A stretch of 64,000 nt of DNA from Trogon surrucura (taxonomy: Eukaryota; Chordata; Aves; Trogoniformes; Trogonidae): NCBI GenBank assembly GCA_020746105.1, contig CM036617.1, positions 164,246,912 to 164,310,911 of the forward strand. The letters run 5' to 3'. The position numbers and the translations under genes are program-made. This document shows positions 38,128-49,437 of this stretch, one piece after another. Position 1 is the first letter of the stretch. Every line of letters begins with the position of its first letter. A model generated the notes under the pieces. The model was not told the DNA's origin. It saw nothing but the letters and a program-made list of their open reading frames with translations, and ran no database searches.

Positions 38128-39240
38128 TTCCCAGCTCCAGCAGGCAGGAGGGTCTCCCTGCTACCTCTGCTGGTATTGATGGCACCAGCTGGAAACAGGA
38201 GTGACAGCCTCTGGGGTTGTGCTTTGGCAGGGGTGAGAGGAAAGGGGACTATCATGTCCTCAGGAGACAGGGAACTGACGGGCTTCATAGCAAAAGAAGA
38301 AAGCATTTCTTTAAGTTTCAGTTTGGGGCCTCTTCAGGAAATCACAAAGCGTCTTGTGATTTAGAGGCAAACATGCAAGACAAGGAGAGCTTTAAGCCAC
38401 AGGCTTGGCTCACTGCCTGATTTTTTCCCTCCTCTTTCAGTGTAATTACAGTTGAGCCACGTAGTAATTGGGTAACTTTTTCCAAAGAAATCCTTTCACT
38501 CAGAGTGAATCATACTTGCCATAAAGGGCACATGGAGGCAGATAAAAGAAACAGAGATCTTATGGCTTATTGTGAGCATTTTGCCCCCATTCCCTTGTTC
38601 TGAAGCCCCCAAAGTGTGCCCAGAGTAGGTACAAGAGCCAGGCAGTGAGATTTCCTGGGTAATTCCTCCCCGCACTGCCAAAACAGCTTCCTCCTGTCTT
38701 GCTGTGCCTTACAGCCAACAAGAACTGCACAGTTCGAGGATGTCTAGGGGTTCTGCAGTAAGGGGGCTATTTTCCCTCCTTTGGTTCTTCTACCTACAAG
38801 AGCTGGGTCAGCAGCTGGGTGGCTTATGGGGACAGCAAGACTTGATAATGCAGCTACATGACCCTGGATCCAGCTCCAGTGCTCTGCTCCTGGGGTCTGG
38901 ACTACAAAGTGGTTTGGGGGTACTGTGTGTGCTCAGTGATATTTCTCCTGTTCCCAATTTAGCCAGAGCTGAACAGCCCAGCCCTCCTCCCAGATCCTTC
39001 CCACCAAGCCTCCCATCCATCTGACCATTTTCCATGTGGGATAAAAGCTTTGGATAGCAAAACACTCATTGTAAAACTATTTTCCATTGGCTTCATGGCC
39101 ACATACAGCTGGATCTCCTCCTGGAGAGGCCAGCAGCCTTCTTGGAACATTCGGGTTAGCATCCTGGAGATGAGCCTGGCTGAGCTCTGCCCGACAGGCC
39201 CTCCCTACCCCCAAAACTAGCCCCTCCCACCCTTTCCTCG
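38128..39240. other. Intergenic between LTR and galectin promoter
   Basis: No gene or repeat recognised. It separates the LTR from the galectin TATA box by about 1.2 kb and may contain galectin regulatory sites that cannot be identified by eye. Confidence 0.45.
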
Positions 39241-39245
39241 GTCTG

Positions 39246-39300
39246 ATTGGTGGGTGGGGTGGAGAAGGGCTGGGACAACTCAGCTCTCCATCTATTTAAA
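39246..39300 (+). promoter_or_regulatory. Galectin gene core promoter: inverted CCAAT plus TATA-like box
   Basis: ATTGG at 39246-39250 is followed by a GGTGGGTGGGGTGG GC-type stretch and TATTTAAA at 39293-39300. The coding ATG is at 39384, so a start site about 30 bp after the TATA box would leave a 5'UTR of about 55 nt. This fits the compact, TATA-containing architecture known for LGALS1. Confidence 0.7.
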
Positions 39301-39383
39301 GGCAAGGGTGGGGCTGCTTCTGCTACTCGACTGGGACTGTTGCACCGTTGGTGGAGAGCAGCATTCACCTGCAGAGGAGCACC

Positions 39384-42300
39384 ATGTCTTGCGTGAGTAA
39401 GGGATGGGGCAGTCGGTGCATGGCTAGAGGTGGTGCTCTCTGGCGTGGGACGGTGGGGAAGGTGTTGGCTTGGTGTAAGGGTACTTGTGCTAACCTGCTC
39501 CACCTGCTCAGCTGTCCCTGTGTTGGAAGGTCTGCTACAGCTGTGTGCCTGCTGCTGGGGAAGAAGGATCCCTGCTACATCCATTACAAGGGAGGGGCTG
39601 CTATTTTATGCTCTAGCAAGAGTGTTTTGGCTCTTTCTTTTTTCTTCTTCTCTCCAGGATCCCTTTTGGGGAAGTACGTGGGGGGCCCTTGCTGGGTTGG
39701 CTCCCAAGCTGGGGTAACCTGTTTTACAGCAGTTCTGCTCCAGGGAAGCAGCTGCAGTAATGTTTATTGCTCTCTGAGCATCTCTTCTGGGCAGCCTTGC
39801 TGCTTGATTCCTGGCTGAAGTTTTCATGAGTCACTGAACTGCTCTCTCTCTCTTTCTCATAAGGAAAACTGCTATACAGAAGTGTCCTTCTGTGAGTGTC
39901 AAGGACTGTCTGGGAGATGCTTGTGTCAGAAGAGTGATTGCACTTCTTGGATTAATTAGCCTTTCATTAGATTGGGGGTGATTAATCAGGGAGTGCCCCA
40001 AGTGCGATCTTGGCGGGGGGGGGGGGGGATAGGGCAGAAATCTTACTATTCCTGTGGTCCTGCTTCTGCTTTGAAAGGAAATGAGTACATATGGGTACAT
40101 AGAGGGAGAAGGTGAGTAGAGGAGTGTATGTGTGTATATGGAGCAGAAGAATATACTTAAATACTGAGCCTAAAAAAAAATTTTAAAAAAAGGCATGGCC
40201 TTGGGATCTGGAAAGCAACATGTCTAAGCCCCTGGACCTGGGCAAGGCTTGAACCCGAAATCCAAGCCAGGAGAAGGGAGTGGAGGGTCCATCCCTGAGC
40301 AGCAAAACTTGTGTGGGACCCATGGCACATGGGTGCATTTCGGACAGGGTGGGGGTGGTGGTGGGAGCCTGCAGTACTTATGTTTCACTGCTGTGAAATC
40401 CAGATATGTTGATGAGAGCAGCAGCAGAAAGGTTGGGAAACTGGGTGTATATCCCATGTGACTGGAGTAGCTTCTCTGGGATGTCCCTGGTACAATGCCC
40501 TAGGGGAAGGGAGCTTCCCTGTCTCCCCAGTTATCAAAAGCTATCAAATGCATTGTCTTGCAAGGCGTCAAGGACAGCTGCCAAGTTAGAGCAGGTGAGC
40601 CAGCAGGTACTGAGCTAATGTTTCTGCCTCCATGTTCCTCAGGGACCAGTATGTACCAACCTGGGTCTCAAGCCTGGCCAGCGCCTCACTGTCAGGGGGA
40701 AAATTGCACCAAGTGCCAAGAGGTAAGATGTGCTGCCAAGGCACCATGGTGAGTTGTCTTCTGCTGGTGGGGGACAGAAGGAATACCTCCCTCAGATGGG
40801 AGAGAAGCAGCTTTGGAAGGGGTTAACACCAGCAGTACTTCCCAGTGAGTCATTGCTTAATGCACATTGCAGACACACGCTATTGCCAAGGGGCTAAGCC
40901 AAAGCAGATGTGAAGCCCCAGCTTCGTGCACTGGCAGTGACCACATCCTCTTTAGTGCAGGGTAAAAGAAATTTGTCTTTACTGAGATTTGGGTTGAAAC
41001 CATCCTCACAGCCACATCCTCTCCCTTGCATGAAGGTGGCCCAGGAGCAGGGACACCATTACAATGGCTTGCTTCACTGGGCAGGAAAAGGTTATAGCCC
41101 AAGCACCTGGGAGTTCTTGGGTGCTCTGAGCCACAGTTCCAGCTAAGGGTGCAAATGGAAAGGCTGCATGTTGCAGCAGTGGGTCTCAGCTGTTGAAGTT
41201 TGCTTTAACCCAGTGGAGCAAGGTTCTAAGGGGGAAGGTGGTGAGTGGGCAGCAGGTGGGAGGAAGTAGAAATGTGCTCCTAACTCTGCAGAGATCAGGA
41301 TGGCTGGGGTCATCAGGGAAGCCTTTGCAGCAACTTCCCTACTTGTACAGGTCTGTGGCTGGTGGGGCCTCTTGGTGAGTAAGGTGGAGCCTGTAGCTGC
41401 TGTACCAGCACTAGCGGTGTTCCAGGAAACATGTCCCAGCGCTTCCCAGTGCCTTTGAAGTTCGATAGCATCAGAGTGAAGCCTCCTGGGCTTTCTCCTG
41501 CCAAATCATATGCCTCCTCATCTGGGTAAGGCCTGGAGGCAAGGTGGACACTGGTCTAGGAAGCTGCTTCCTCCCACTGCTATTGCAGATGCTTTGGGAT
41601 AGCTAATGACATGGTAATTATTTCAGCTGCCTGCAGGGTGAGGAGAAGGCTGTGGCTGTCGGGTAGAGTGAAACACCAGCTAACTGTTTGGGGATGAAAG
41701 GAAATCTGTGAAAAGCAACCAGCAACTTGGGAGATGGTTTGTGTGCAGGATAACTCTCTGTTCACGGCCAAGTGCCAAAACTTTTTGTGGCAATTAATGA
41801 TGTCTCTCCCAAGGGTGGAACTGGGGACTATCATCCCAGCATGGAGAGTACTGCTTACTGAGACGGCAACATCTGTTTAGGGAAGCTGTGCAGTTTAGCA
41901 AAGGTTGAGTTACCATCAGCTAGGCTTGAAGCAACAGACCTAGAAATGTTAATGGTAATGTGTTATGCTACCATAGTATTGATTAAAACAGCATTGATGT
42001 CGTCTTTCTCTGCAGCTTTGTGCTGAATCTGGGGAAGGATGCTTCTCACCTCGGTCTTCACTTCAACCCCCGTTTTGATGCTCATGGTGATGTGAATACC
42101 ATCGTGTGCAACTCAAAGAAGGTGGAAGAGTGGGGTGCAGAGCAAAGGGAGACTGTCTTCCCTTTCCAGAAAGGGGGCACAGCAGAGGTGAGGCCTGGGA
42201 TGCATTCTCTGTACTTGCCCTGGCAAAGGGAGGGTGTTTGGCACAGGGCACCCAGCAGCAGAGACTGTCCATACAGAAGGTGACTGACTTCTCCTGCTTG

Positions 42301-42706
42301 GCTAGTGCCACTGTCCAAAGGCTCTGAGCAGTGATGGAGGGTGGGGATCAAATATGCTAGTTCAAAGGGATGTTACTGTTGAACTGAGCAGGCAATAGGA
42401 ATCTCCTGGGAGACTAGCATAACACTGCTGCTGTTGAAGAGCAGGTTATCCTGCCGAGAGTGTTCACCCTGCAAAGTGGAGGGTGGCACAGCAATGCAAC
42501 ATGGGAAAGGCTTGAGGGTGTCTTGGTAGAAACTTTCTTTGACTTTTCCATTTGTCTTCCAGATCACTTTCAGTGTCAACCAAAATGATGTGACAGTCCA
42601 CCTGCCAGGCCACCAGTTCACATTCCCTAACCGGCTTGGTCTCTCTGTCTTTGACTACTTTGATACACAAGGGGACTTCACACTCCAGTCCCTCAGCTGG
42701 GAATAA
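39384..42706 (+). CDS. LGALS1: Prototype galectin (galectin-1 type), 4 exons, 134 aa
   Basis: Beta-galactoside-binding lectin, homodimeric, cytosolic and secreted without a signal peptide; none is seen here. Coding exons are 39384-39392 (MSC only), 40643-40722, 42016-42187 and 42563-42706, all GT-AG, total 405 nt. The carbohydrate-binding set is complete: H45, N47 and R49 in HFNPRF, N62 in VCNS, and W69, E72 and R74 in WGAEQRE. The sequence (GPVCTNLGLKPGQRLTV, HLPGHQFTFPNRLGLSVFDYFDTQGDF) is very close to the chicken 14-kDa galectin. The tiny first exon and intron phases are typical of the family. Birds have more than one LGALS1-like gene, so whether this is the C-14 or the C-16 type needs a tree; I favour C-14. 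Intron 2 carries an unidentified repeat copy. A polyadenylation signal follows closely. Confidence 0.95.
40015..40028 (+). repeat. Poly-G run in galectin intron 1
   Basis: An uninterrupted G run of about 14 bases following TTGGC. Simple repeat; its exact length is prone to sequencing error. Confidence 0.8.
41400..41690 (+). repeat. Unidentified dispersed repeat, copy 2 (galectin intron 2)
   Basis: The partner of 31645-31945. The best shared block is TCCCAGCGCTTCCCAGTGCCT at 41434, followed by GATAGCATCAGAG and later TAACTGTTTGGGG. It lies wholly within intron 2, ending about 325 bp before exon 3. Confidence 0.6.
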
Positions 42707-42749
42707 CTTCCTCCAACACCTCCATCTCAAAGATACAGAAAAAGCAATC

Positions 42750-42755
42750 AATAAA
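42750..42755 (+). terminator. Polyadenylation signal of the galectin gene
   Basis: AATAAA with an overlapping second AATAAG, 44 nt after the TAA. This gives a short 3'UTR. Confidence 0.85.
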
Positions 42756-42759
42756 TAAG

Positions 42760-45270
42760 AGTTTTGGTCTACCCAGTCTCAACCTTATCTGTTTCATTCT
42801 GCAACTCCAGATGGGTTGTCACCTTGCTGGAGGTGGGGATGGGAAGGAGGGCAGCCAGCTTCTAGTTCCACACATAGGTGGGATTGTGTCAGTCTTGGCC
42901 CTTAATGTCATGGATGGAGAGGAGGGTGAGGCTCCAGAGCCTGGGAAGGCAGGAGGTGAAAAGCCTAAAGAGTCTCAGGAGGAAGCATTGGAACTAGATA
43001 TAACTAGAGGGGAGAGTGAAAGTGTTTCTTAGACAATGACGTTGTCTAAGAAACACTTTCACTTGAGGTGAACAACTGCTCTTGAGGTCTAGACTGACAC
43101 CTGAGTAAAATGAGTTCATTATGGCTCTCTGTAAGCATCCCTGTGGCCTCAGGCAGCCTGGAGTTACTGTGCTAGGCAAGCCTGGTGAGGGGAAAGCCCT
43201 CAGTTGTGCTAGCTTTGGTCTGCACTGCTCTGTAGAGGCTGCTCCTTCTCTGTGTTTTCTGGAGGCCTCGCTGCTGTGTGGAGACAGCAGTAGGAAAGGG
43301 TACCTTGCTGGGTGTGGTGGAACGTGTAATGGGCCCATCACTCAAATCCCTTCTTTCAATAACTGCAAATACTGTTGGGCCATAGCTTATGTGGCATATG
43401 AGGGGAGTAACCTAGAGGAAACTGGTTTTATGCTGCCCCATGTGTCTTACCTGGTCCATCCAGAGTTGGAAGAGGTAGCAATGCTCGTCAAGGATGTGTC
43501 CACTACACTTTTGTCACCCCCTCAGTCATAGTAGCTCAACTGACCATGTACATTTCTCAGACTAAACTGAGGCTAGCCTCTGGGGAACCTGGAAGGGGTG
43601 AGGCATGTTTGATATTACAGCATAGTTCTTACTGGGCTGTGGGTCATTATCTGAGGTGTCAGCTGCCTTGGGGGCTCTCACAGTCTAATGCTACTTTGGC
43701 AGCAGTGACTACTTCTGTTGGGCACACTGTGCCTGGTGGGCATAGGCAAGGTGGGAGCTGCCCTTTCTACGGTGCACAGCAGTTACCAGGTAGGCCTGGG
43801 ACAGAAGAACCCAGTTTTTGTAGGTCCTCAGTTCCAGGCTTGGCCATGAGCAACACAAAATCCCAGAGAAACAGGCCAGAACTGGAGAAAGCTGATGTGA
43901 AAATCCCCTGCCACTCAGCACAGACCCCAGTTTGGCTGGATCCCAGCCAGAGAGGACCCCATTATCTCCCTGCTCTGGCCCTTGAAGCCTCCTCTCTGCA
44001 GCAGCTTGTGCTAGTTTGGATCAGCTGTCCTGGCCATGCTCCCTCCCAGCTCCTTGTGTACCTAGCAAAACATGAGAGGTTGAAAAGTTCTCGACTTCCT
44101 AGTGACAACTGAAAACATCAGTACATTATCAACATTCTTCTCATACCATTTCCCATACTGAATCCAAACCACAGCACTATTCTAGTGCTACTCAGGAGGA
44201 AAATTATCTCTATCCTAGCCAAAACCAGGACAGGTGTACAGGCAGCTTGATGCTCTGCAGCTGGATCTGTCTTGAAGCCCCGTGTTGCCCAAAGCCAATG
44301 TGCTCTGAATGATGGCATCCTGCTCTTTAGGGATCCATCTAGAATAATAAAGACAACATCTAACATTGCCACCCTGTACATAGGCATGGCTGAGGGACAG
44401 TGCAGCTTGGGGATTCTTCCCATGGTGTGATATGGGTGAGGCCATCCTTTCTGGGGCTGAGAAGAGAGTCTATCTGTATGGAATTGAGCTGCACTAGGCT
44501 AGAAGGCCTCAAGGTAAAAGACCTGGCCTGGTTTATGCCATGGCATTGACCCATTCTGACAGACTGGGCTACACTTGGTAGGCTAGAGTTGGAGATTTCC
44601 TCAGCCACAACAGAGCCATGGTCCTGGCAAGGGCCACCTCCATGAGCTGTGATGAGGGACATGTAGTGGAGCTCTCTTCTTGCAGCTTCCCCTGCTGGGC
44701 TGACTTTGAAAGCTGAGCAAATGTGCAGACCTTCCTGACCTGTACTGCGGGGCAATCTCACAATGGCTCTTAACTGCACTTGGGAGTCTTTTTTTTAGAA
44801 AGGCTCCTCAGAGATTTTTTTTTAATTATTATTTTTTTGTGAAGTGTGGGAGAAGAAGCTGAGTGTGAACTTTACCACAAGAGGATGAACCTTATTCAGG
44901 TCTCTTGCTAGCCTGGCTGCTTCTTGAAGTGACTCACCAGTCCTGTGAAATCTGTGACTCACTGTTGTCCTGACTTTGTTATGGTTTGGCCCGTTGCTAG
45001 CAAGGAGGTGAGCGGTGGCGAGGGTTCCCCTGCTGTATAATTTAGACATGTCGAGGCTGACTGCTCCCTTCCACCCATTCCCTGGCCTTGCGCAAGATGG
45101 ACGCTGGCGTGCAAGGGCTGAGGGACCCGAGAAAGGAGTCCGGAACCCCGAGACAAGCCTCCTCTCAGCTGACAAGGGTGAGCAGCTTTGCAAAGGGGAA
45201 GACATGCAGGGAAAGGCACCGCAACAACAACCATGGAAGACACTGCATGCAACCGTGGGGAAGGCGATGC
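42760..45270. other. Intergenic between galectin and UTS2R-like gene (tail-to-tail)
   Basis: No gene recognised. It contains a perfect inverted repeat at 43015-43063, reported separately, and a T-rich stretch near 44790-44840. A 188-codon open frame at 43546-44112 has no motif. Confidence 0.5.
43015..43063. repeat. Perfect 22-bp inverted repeat with 5-nt spacer
   Basis: The left arm 43015-43036 and right arm 43042-43063 are exact reverse complements, separated by TGACG. The flanking bases do not extend the pairing. The transcribed strand would form a 22-bp hairpin with a 5-nt loop on either strand. The function is unknown. Confidence 0.95.
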
Positions 45271-45273
45271 ACT

Positions 45274-45279
45274 TTTATT
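45274..45279 (-). terminator. Polyadenylation signal of the UTS2R-like gene
   Basis: TTTATT on the + strand reads AATAAA on the minus strand, 55 nt past the receptor stop codon. Confidence 0.65.
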
Positions 45280-45333
45280 TCTTGACTCAACCTCAGATGA
45301 AGGCTGGGCGATGTTCCCAACCTGGGGTGTTGC

Positions 45334-46440
45334 TCACCCCTCACTTTCCCCCACAGACCCTGACAACTCCCCAAAAGCTGGGGGGATACTGTGGCCTCCC
45401 ACTGGGCTCCCCACCACCTCCCGGGAGGGTGCTGGGGGCCGTGCTGTGCTCATCTTGCTGCGGCTGGGCCACCGGCGGTAGTTGCCAGCGAGCAGGGTGT
45501 AGAGGAAGGGGTTGATGCAGCTGTTGCCGTAGGCCAGGCAAGTGACACCAAAGTTGAGGTACGCCTGGGTGGTGGGACTGATTCCCAACCCATCGCCTCG
45601 GTACAGCCTGACCAGCTGCCAGGCCCAGAAGGGGAGGAAGCAGGCCCAGTAAGCCACCACGATGGCAGAGATCCTGGAGGAGAGCTGCCGGGCAGGGGTC
45701 CGGCCAGTCACTGGCAGCCCCGGGCCCCAGGTAGAGGATCGGTACACCTGGGCCAGGCGGGTGTAGACGATGCCCAGCACCACGCCGGGTGCCAGGACAC
45801 TGGTGGTGAAGAGCACTGTCAGGTAGAGCTGGAAGGCTGCCGGCGTCCAGGTGGGGATGCAAATGCGTTTGTGGGGACTGTCCCCCTCCCGTAGCTGGGT
45901 CATCACCATCATGGGGGCTGTAAGCAGGAGCGAGAGGAGCCAGAGGACTGTGCTGGCCAGCTTGCGGTAACCGTTGCTGGCCTGCCTGGCCAGCAGTGGT
46001 CTGGTCACCGCCCAGTACCTCTCCAGGCTCATGGCAGTCAGGAGGAAGATGCTGGCGTGCATGGTGAGGAGGTCCAGACTGAGCAAAAGCCTGCAGCCCA
46101 CATCCCCAAAGAACCAGTCGTGGGCAAAGTAGGTGCAGACCACAAAGGGGATGGTGGAGAGGTACAGGAGGTCAGCCAGGGCAAGGTTGATCACATAGAC
46201 ACCCAAGGAGCCTGCCGAGCGGCCTGCCACCCTGCCAGAGGCTACCACCACTGTGTAGATGTTCCCCACCATCCCAGTGAGGCACATGACCAGCAGGACT
46301 GCACCCAGTGGCCCTGTGACCGGGCTGTCCCCTCTCAGGACACTGTCACCGTCATCCCAACCACTGTTTTCCTCCAAAAAGCTGACACCCTCAAGATCCT
46401 CTCCAGACCTCATGCTGACGGGGGAAGGATCACACGACAT
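45334..46440 (-). CDS. UTS2R: Urotensin-II receptor-like GPCR, single coding exon, 368 aa
   Basis: Class A receptor of the urotensin-II/URP branch, a relative of somatostatin receptors and Gq-coupled in mammals. It has seven hydrophobic segments: TM1 carries GN60, TM2 NLALADLLYL with D90, TM3 begins after C116 and ends ERY (140-142), ECL2 has the partner C194, TM6 is WACFLPFWAWQL, and TM7 is NSCINPFLYTLL with NPxxY at 310-314. LDLLTMHASIF, GYRKL and CFLPFW match mammalian UTS2R closely. The chosen ATG (46440) gives MSCDPSPVSMRSGEDLEG; the frame stays open to an upstream ATG at 46545, but that extension looks like 5'UTR. The N-terminus has no N-X-S/T glycosylation site, unlike human. There are no introns in the coding region. 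Birds and fish have several UTS2R subtypes, so this may be a subtype other than the human one. Confidence 0.9.
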   Translation of the reverse strand: MSCDPSPVSMRSGEDLEGVSFLEENSGWDDGDSVLRGDSPVTGPLGAVLLVMCLTGMVGNIYTVVVASGRVAGRSAGSLGVYVINLALADLLYLSTIPFVVCTYFAHDWFFGDVGCRLLLSLDLLTMHASIFLLTAMSLERYWAVTRPLLARQASNGYRKLASTVLWLLSLLLTAPMMVMTQLREGDSPHKRICIPTWTPAAFQLYLTVLFTTSVLAPGVVLGIVYTRLAQVYRSSTWGPGLPVTGRTPARQLSSRISAIVVAYWACFLPFWAWQLVRLYRGDGLGISPTTQAYLNFGVTCLAYGNSCINPFLYTLLAGNYRRWPSRSKMSTARPPAPSREVVGSPVGGHSIPPAFGELSGSVGESEG

Positions 46441-48040
46441 CTTTGGGTAGAGCAAGCAAAAGCAAGTCAGGCTGTCAGCAACCCGTTCCTTCCCTCTGCC
46501 TTTCCCCTCGGTGTATGAGACGCGTGTAGTCTCAACACAAGACAAAAGAATGGCAAGAGTTCAGCAGACTCCAGAGAAGTCTATTCCTCACCTCCAGCTG
46601 CACAGTCCATTTTGCTGATCTTGTCCATCACAACTCCATCCAGCAGTTTTCCTGAGGGCTGAGGAGGGGATGGTCCCTCCCCTTCAAGACTGATAGGTGT
46701 AAAATAACCTCTGCCAGTCAGGAGGAAACGTCTCTGCTCTTGAACAAGATGCTCATTTCTTGCTTCTCCAGCATTTGCTGGGCCCACGGAAACCAGCAGA
46801 CTCAGTGGACAAGCAGGTTTCTCCTTCTCCCAGGTCCGTGTCCTCCACAGCTCAGACAGACTGTGAAGAGGTGGGTTCTGCTCCCCTGAACTAGCCCCTG
46901 CGGAGTTGCTTTGCCCACTGCACAGAGGAATGTGTCTGACTCAGCTTCACACACCGGTGTGAACACAGTCCCAGTTTATACTGGGCACTTAGCCACTCCA
47001 CCTCCATCTTTCTTCTTGTTCTTTTCCTCTTTCTTTTTCTCATTTGAGAGAGGGTGTAGCTGAAAGCCAAGACTTTGTAACGTGGCAGGGGGAAAAAACA
47101 TCACACCATGGCTTTAGAAGGGAAACAAAGGCCAGCCCTGAAAGTGCAGTAGGCAGGGACCTGCCACACTGCTCCCCTTGGCCCTTTGCCAAGCTGGGCT
47201 GAGAGAGCCTGTTGCCCTGCTCCCTTCCAAGGCCATCAGGGACCCTGGAGGTCTAGACAGTGGATGTAGCTTCCAGTTTGAAGGCAAGCCCACCAGATGG
47301 TAGGATATCTGACATTTTCTACAACCTGGCTCCATTCCACCTTTGTCCACCAGTCAGCAGCAAGCTCCTCAAGACTCAAAGGGCTGGATGTTTTAGATTG
47401 ACTTTTCCCTTCCTCTCCCCAAAGACCAACCATCCTCCTTTTCTACACTTTCTCCCTCTTTTCCTCGTCCCCCAGGACCTATTGCCTCACCTCAAAGCAG
47501 GGAGCAGAAGCCTGTTTAAGTAGGCACCCCTGCCTTCTAGGAGCACATTGCTGCACGACACCCACGTCCTGCGCTCAACGCTACCTTGCTATTTTTCACG
47601 TGGAACCTCAGTCATCTCAGGGAACAGACACGGTGGGACAGAATTTACAGAGCAGAGACTGATACGCCATTAACAAACACGCTCTGCTGCTAGTTCACAG
47701 GGGTTGTCAGGCCACTACGGCCACACTCTTTTGCATCCTCAGTGTATTAGCTTAGTTGTGGCCGAGTTAAATGCCTCCACTCGTACGCAGCAGCAAAAAC
47801 TCAGCAGCAAATAGAAGAAAGAAGCATCCTACTGGTATTGCCCTTGCTGCAGTAGGGCCCAAGCACCTTCCCAACCAGGGTGCTGCATGCAACAGCAACA
47901 GCTTCAGCATGGCCATGCCACCAGAGTGGGCGTATGGCACTAAGCATTGATGGAGGCAACTGCAGAGGCCTCCCTGTGGGTTGTGTCAACTCTTGACATG
48001 TCTGGGTCACTCTCGACTCTTCCCAGAGAACTGAATTTGC

Positions 48041-48175
48041 AGATCACAGAATCACAGAATGTTAGAGGTTGGAAGGGACCTCAAAGATCATCTAGTCCAA
48101 CCCCCCCGCCAGAGCAGGACCACCTACAGTAGAGCGCACAGGAACAAGTCCAGGCGGGTTTTGAGGTATTTTCCT
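48041..48175 (-). repeat. CR1 LINE 3'-terminal fragment
   Basis: ATCACAGAATCACAGAATGTTAG, then GGTTGGAAGGGACCTC, AGATCATCTAGTCCAACCCC and CCAGGCGGGTTTTGA on the + strand: the reverse complement of a CR1 3' end, cut off after about 130 bp. Confidence 0.92.
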
Positions 48176-49437
48176 AAGGGACCACCCTATTTTCACATTA
48201 CCAGAACCAAAAGGCACTTCGTTTTGGAACACAAGCTTTGCAACAGTATTCAGTTTTTCAGACAGTTGCGTTCCAAACTTGGGAGAGATCAACGAACTGC
48301 AGTGAAAACATACTTTTGGGTGGAAACCTTAATTGTGTCATGGCAGCAGGATGAGTGGTGCTGCTTCTCCTCCAGGAAGTTGATGCTCCCAACATTTTGT
48401 GGCGGTCTCAGCAGAGAGAGAGCCTGCTTGGACCATGCCTTTGCCCACTTGGCTCTGATGGGAAGATTCACTGTCCATGTGTCCCAGGAAATGAAATGAG
48501 GAACCACGGCTTCTTGCTCTGATTGTCCGTGCCTTTTTTTCAAGAAATGACCTCATGCCTTAGCAGTTAGCAGCTCAGATCACTGAGGAAGTTAAAATAA
48601 ATTACAACGGGATCTTTAATTAATTTCTTTAGGAGCTAATTAAAATACCGGTCGCCTCATTAATTCCAGTTAGCTTCCCTTAACACATGAGATGCCTACT
48701 TTCACACTGCCTGTGTAAAACTGCAGGCACATCAGATTCTAGTCATCAGCAGAACTCAGCTGGTCCTTCCAGCATTAGCTCTTCCAGAAGCGCTTTAAGA
48801 GATGATCTTTAAGATATGAATCATCAGTTGATTTAGCGGTTAGAGCTAACTGTTACTAGAAGGACATGAGCATACAGACTACTACTGAATAAAATTATAT
48901 GTGTACATAATACACAATAGACACATATGCAACGCATAGGGCAGAATGGAAGTGCCAGGCCTTTGACATACAGAGAATGAGGGAGCAGAAATCCATGTAT
49001 TACTAAGTTCAGACATCAACCCCTAGGCTCTGCTAAAATCATCCAAAGTCTGTATCAGGCATGACACAAGCTGCTCTCTGCTGGACCTAACCTCTCTCCA
49101 TTGGTTTCACTAAACTCAAATTTGACAGCTGAACTTCAATGGCATGAATATCCCCATAAGTATCTTCCCTAAGGCAATATTCCACCTCCCAACACTTTGT
49201 GTTACGTGCATGCGTGCGCGCGCACACGTTATCCACAGACACGCAAGTACACATGTGCATTGTTTTTGAGCAGGTCTCTTAACTTTCTCTGTTAAGTAAG
49301 GTCTTCACACAAATGCAGCCTGAAGAAGTTTTCAAGACCATACACGGCAGGAGGAAACAGGCTGTTAAATTACATCTTGTAGAGTGGCCTTTCTCTAGCT
49401 GATCAAACATCTAGATCTCTGTCACCAGCAGAGAAGC

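Noticed and set aside
43015..43063. The inverted repeat as a microRNA precursor
   Set aside because: A 22-bp stem with a 5-nt loop is too short for a typical Drosha substrate, and there is no lower stem outside the arms.
45334..46440. GALR3 identity for the GPCR, since GALR3 lies near this block in human
   Set aside because: LDLLTMHASIF, GYRKL and CFLPFWAWQL fit the urotensin-II receptor rather than galanin receptors.
46441..46545. Upstream ATG extending the UTS2R-like protein by 35 residues
   Set aside because: The extension is basic, does not look like a receptor N-terminus and has no counterpart in the family. The downstream ATG gives a usual length.
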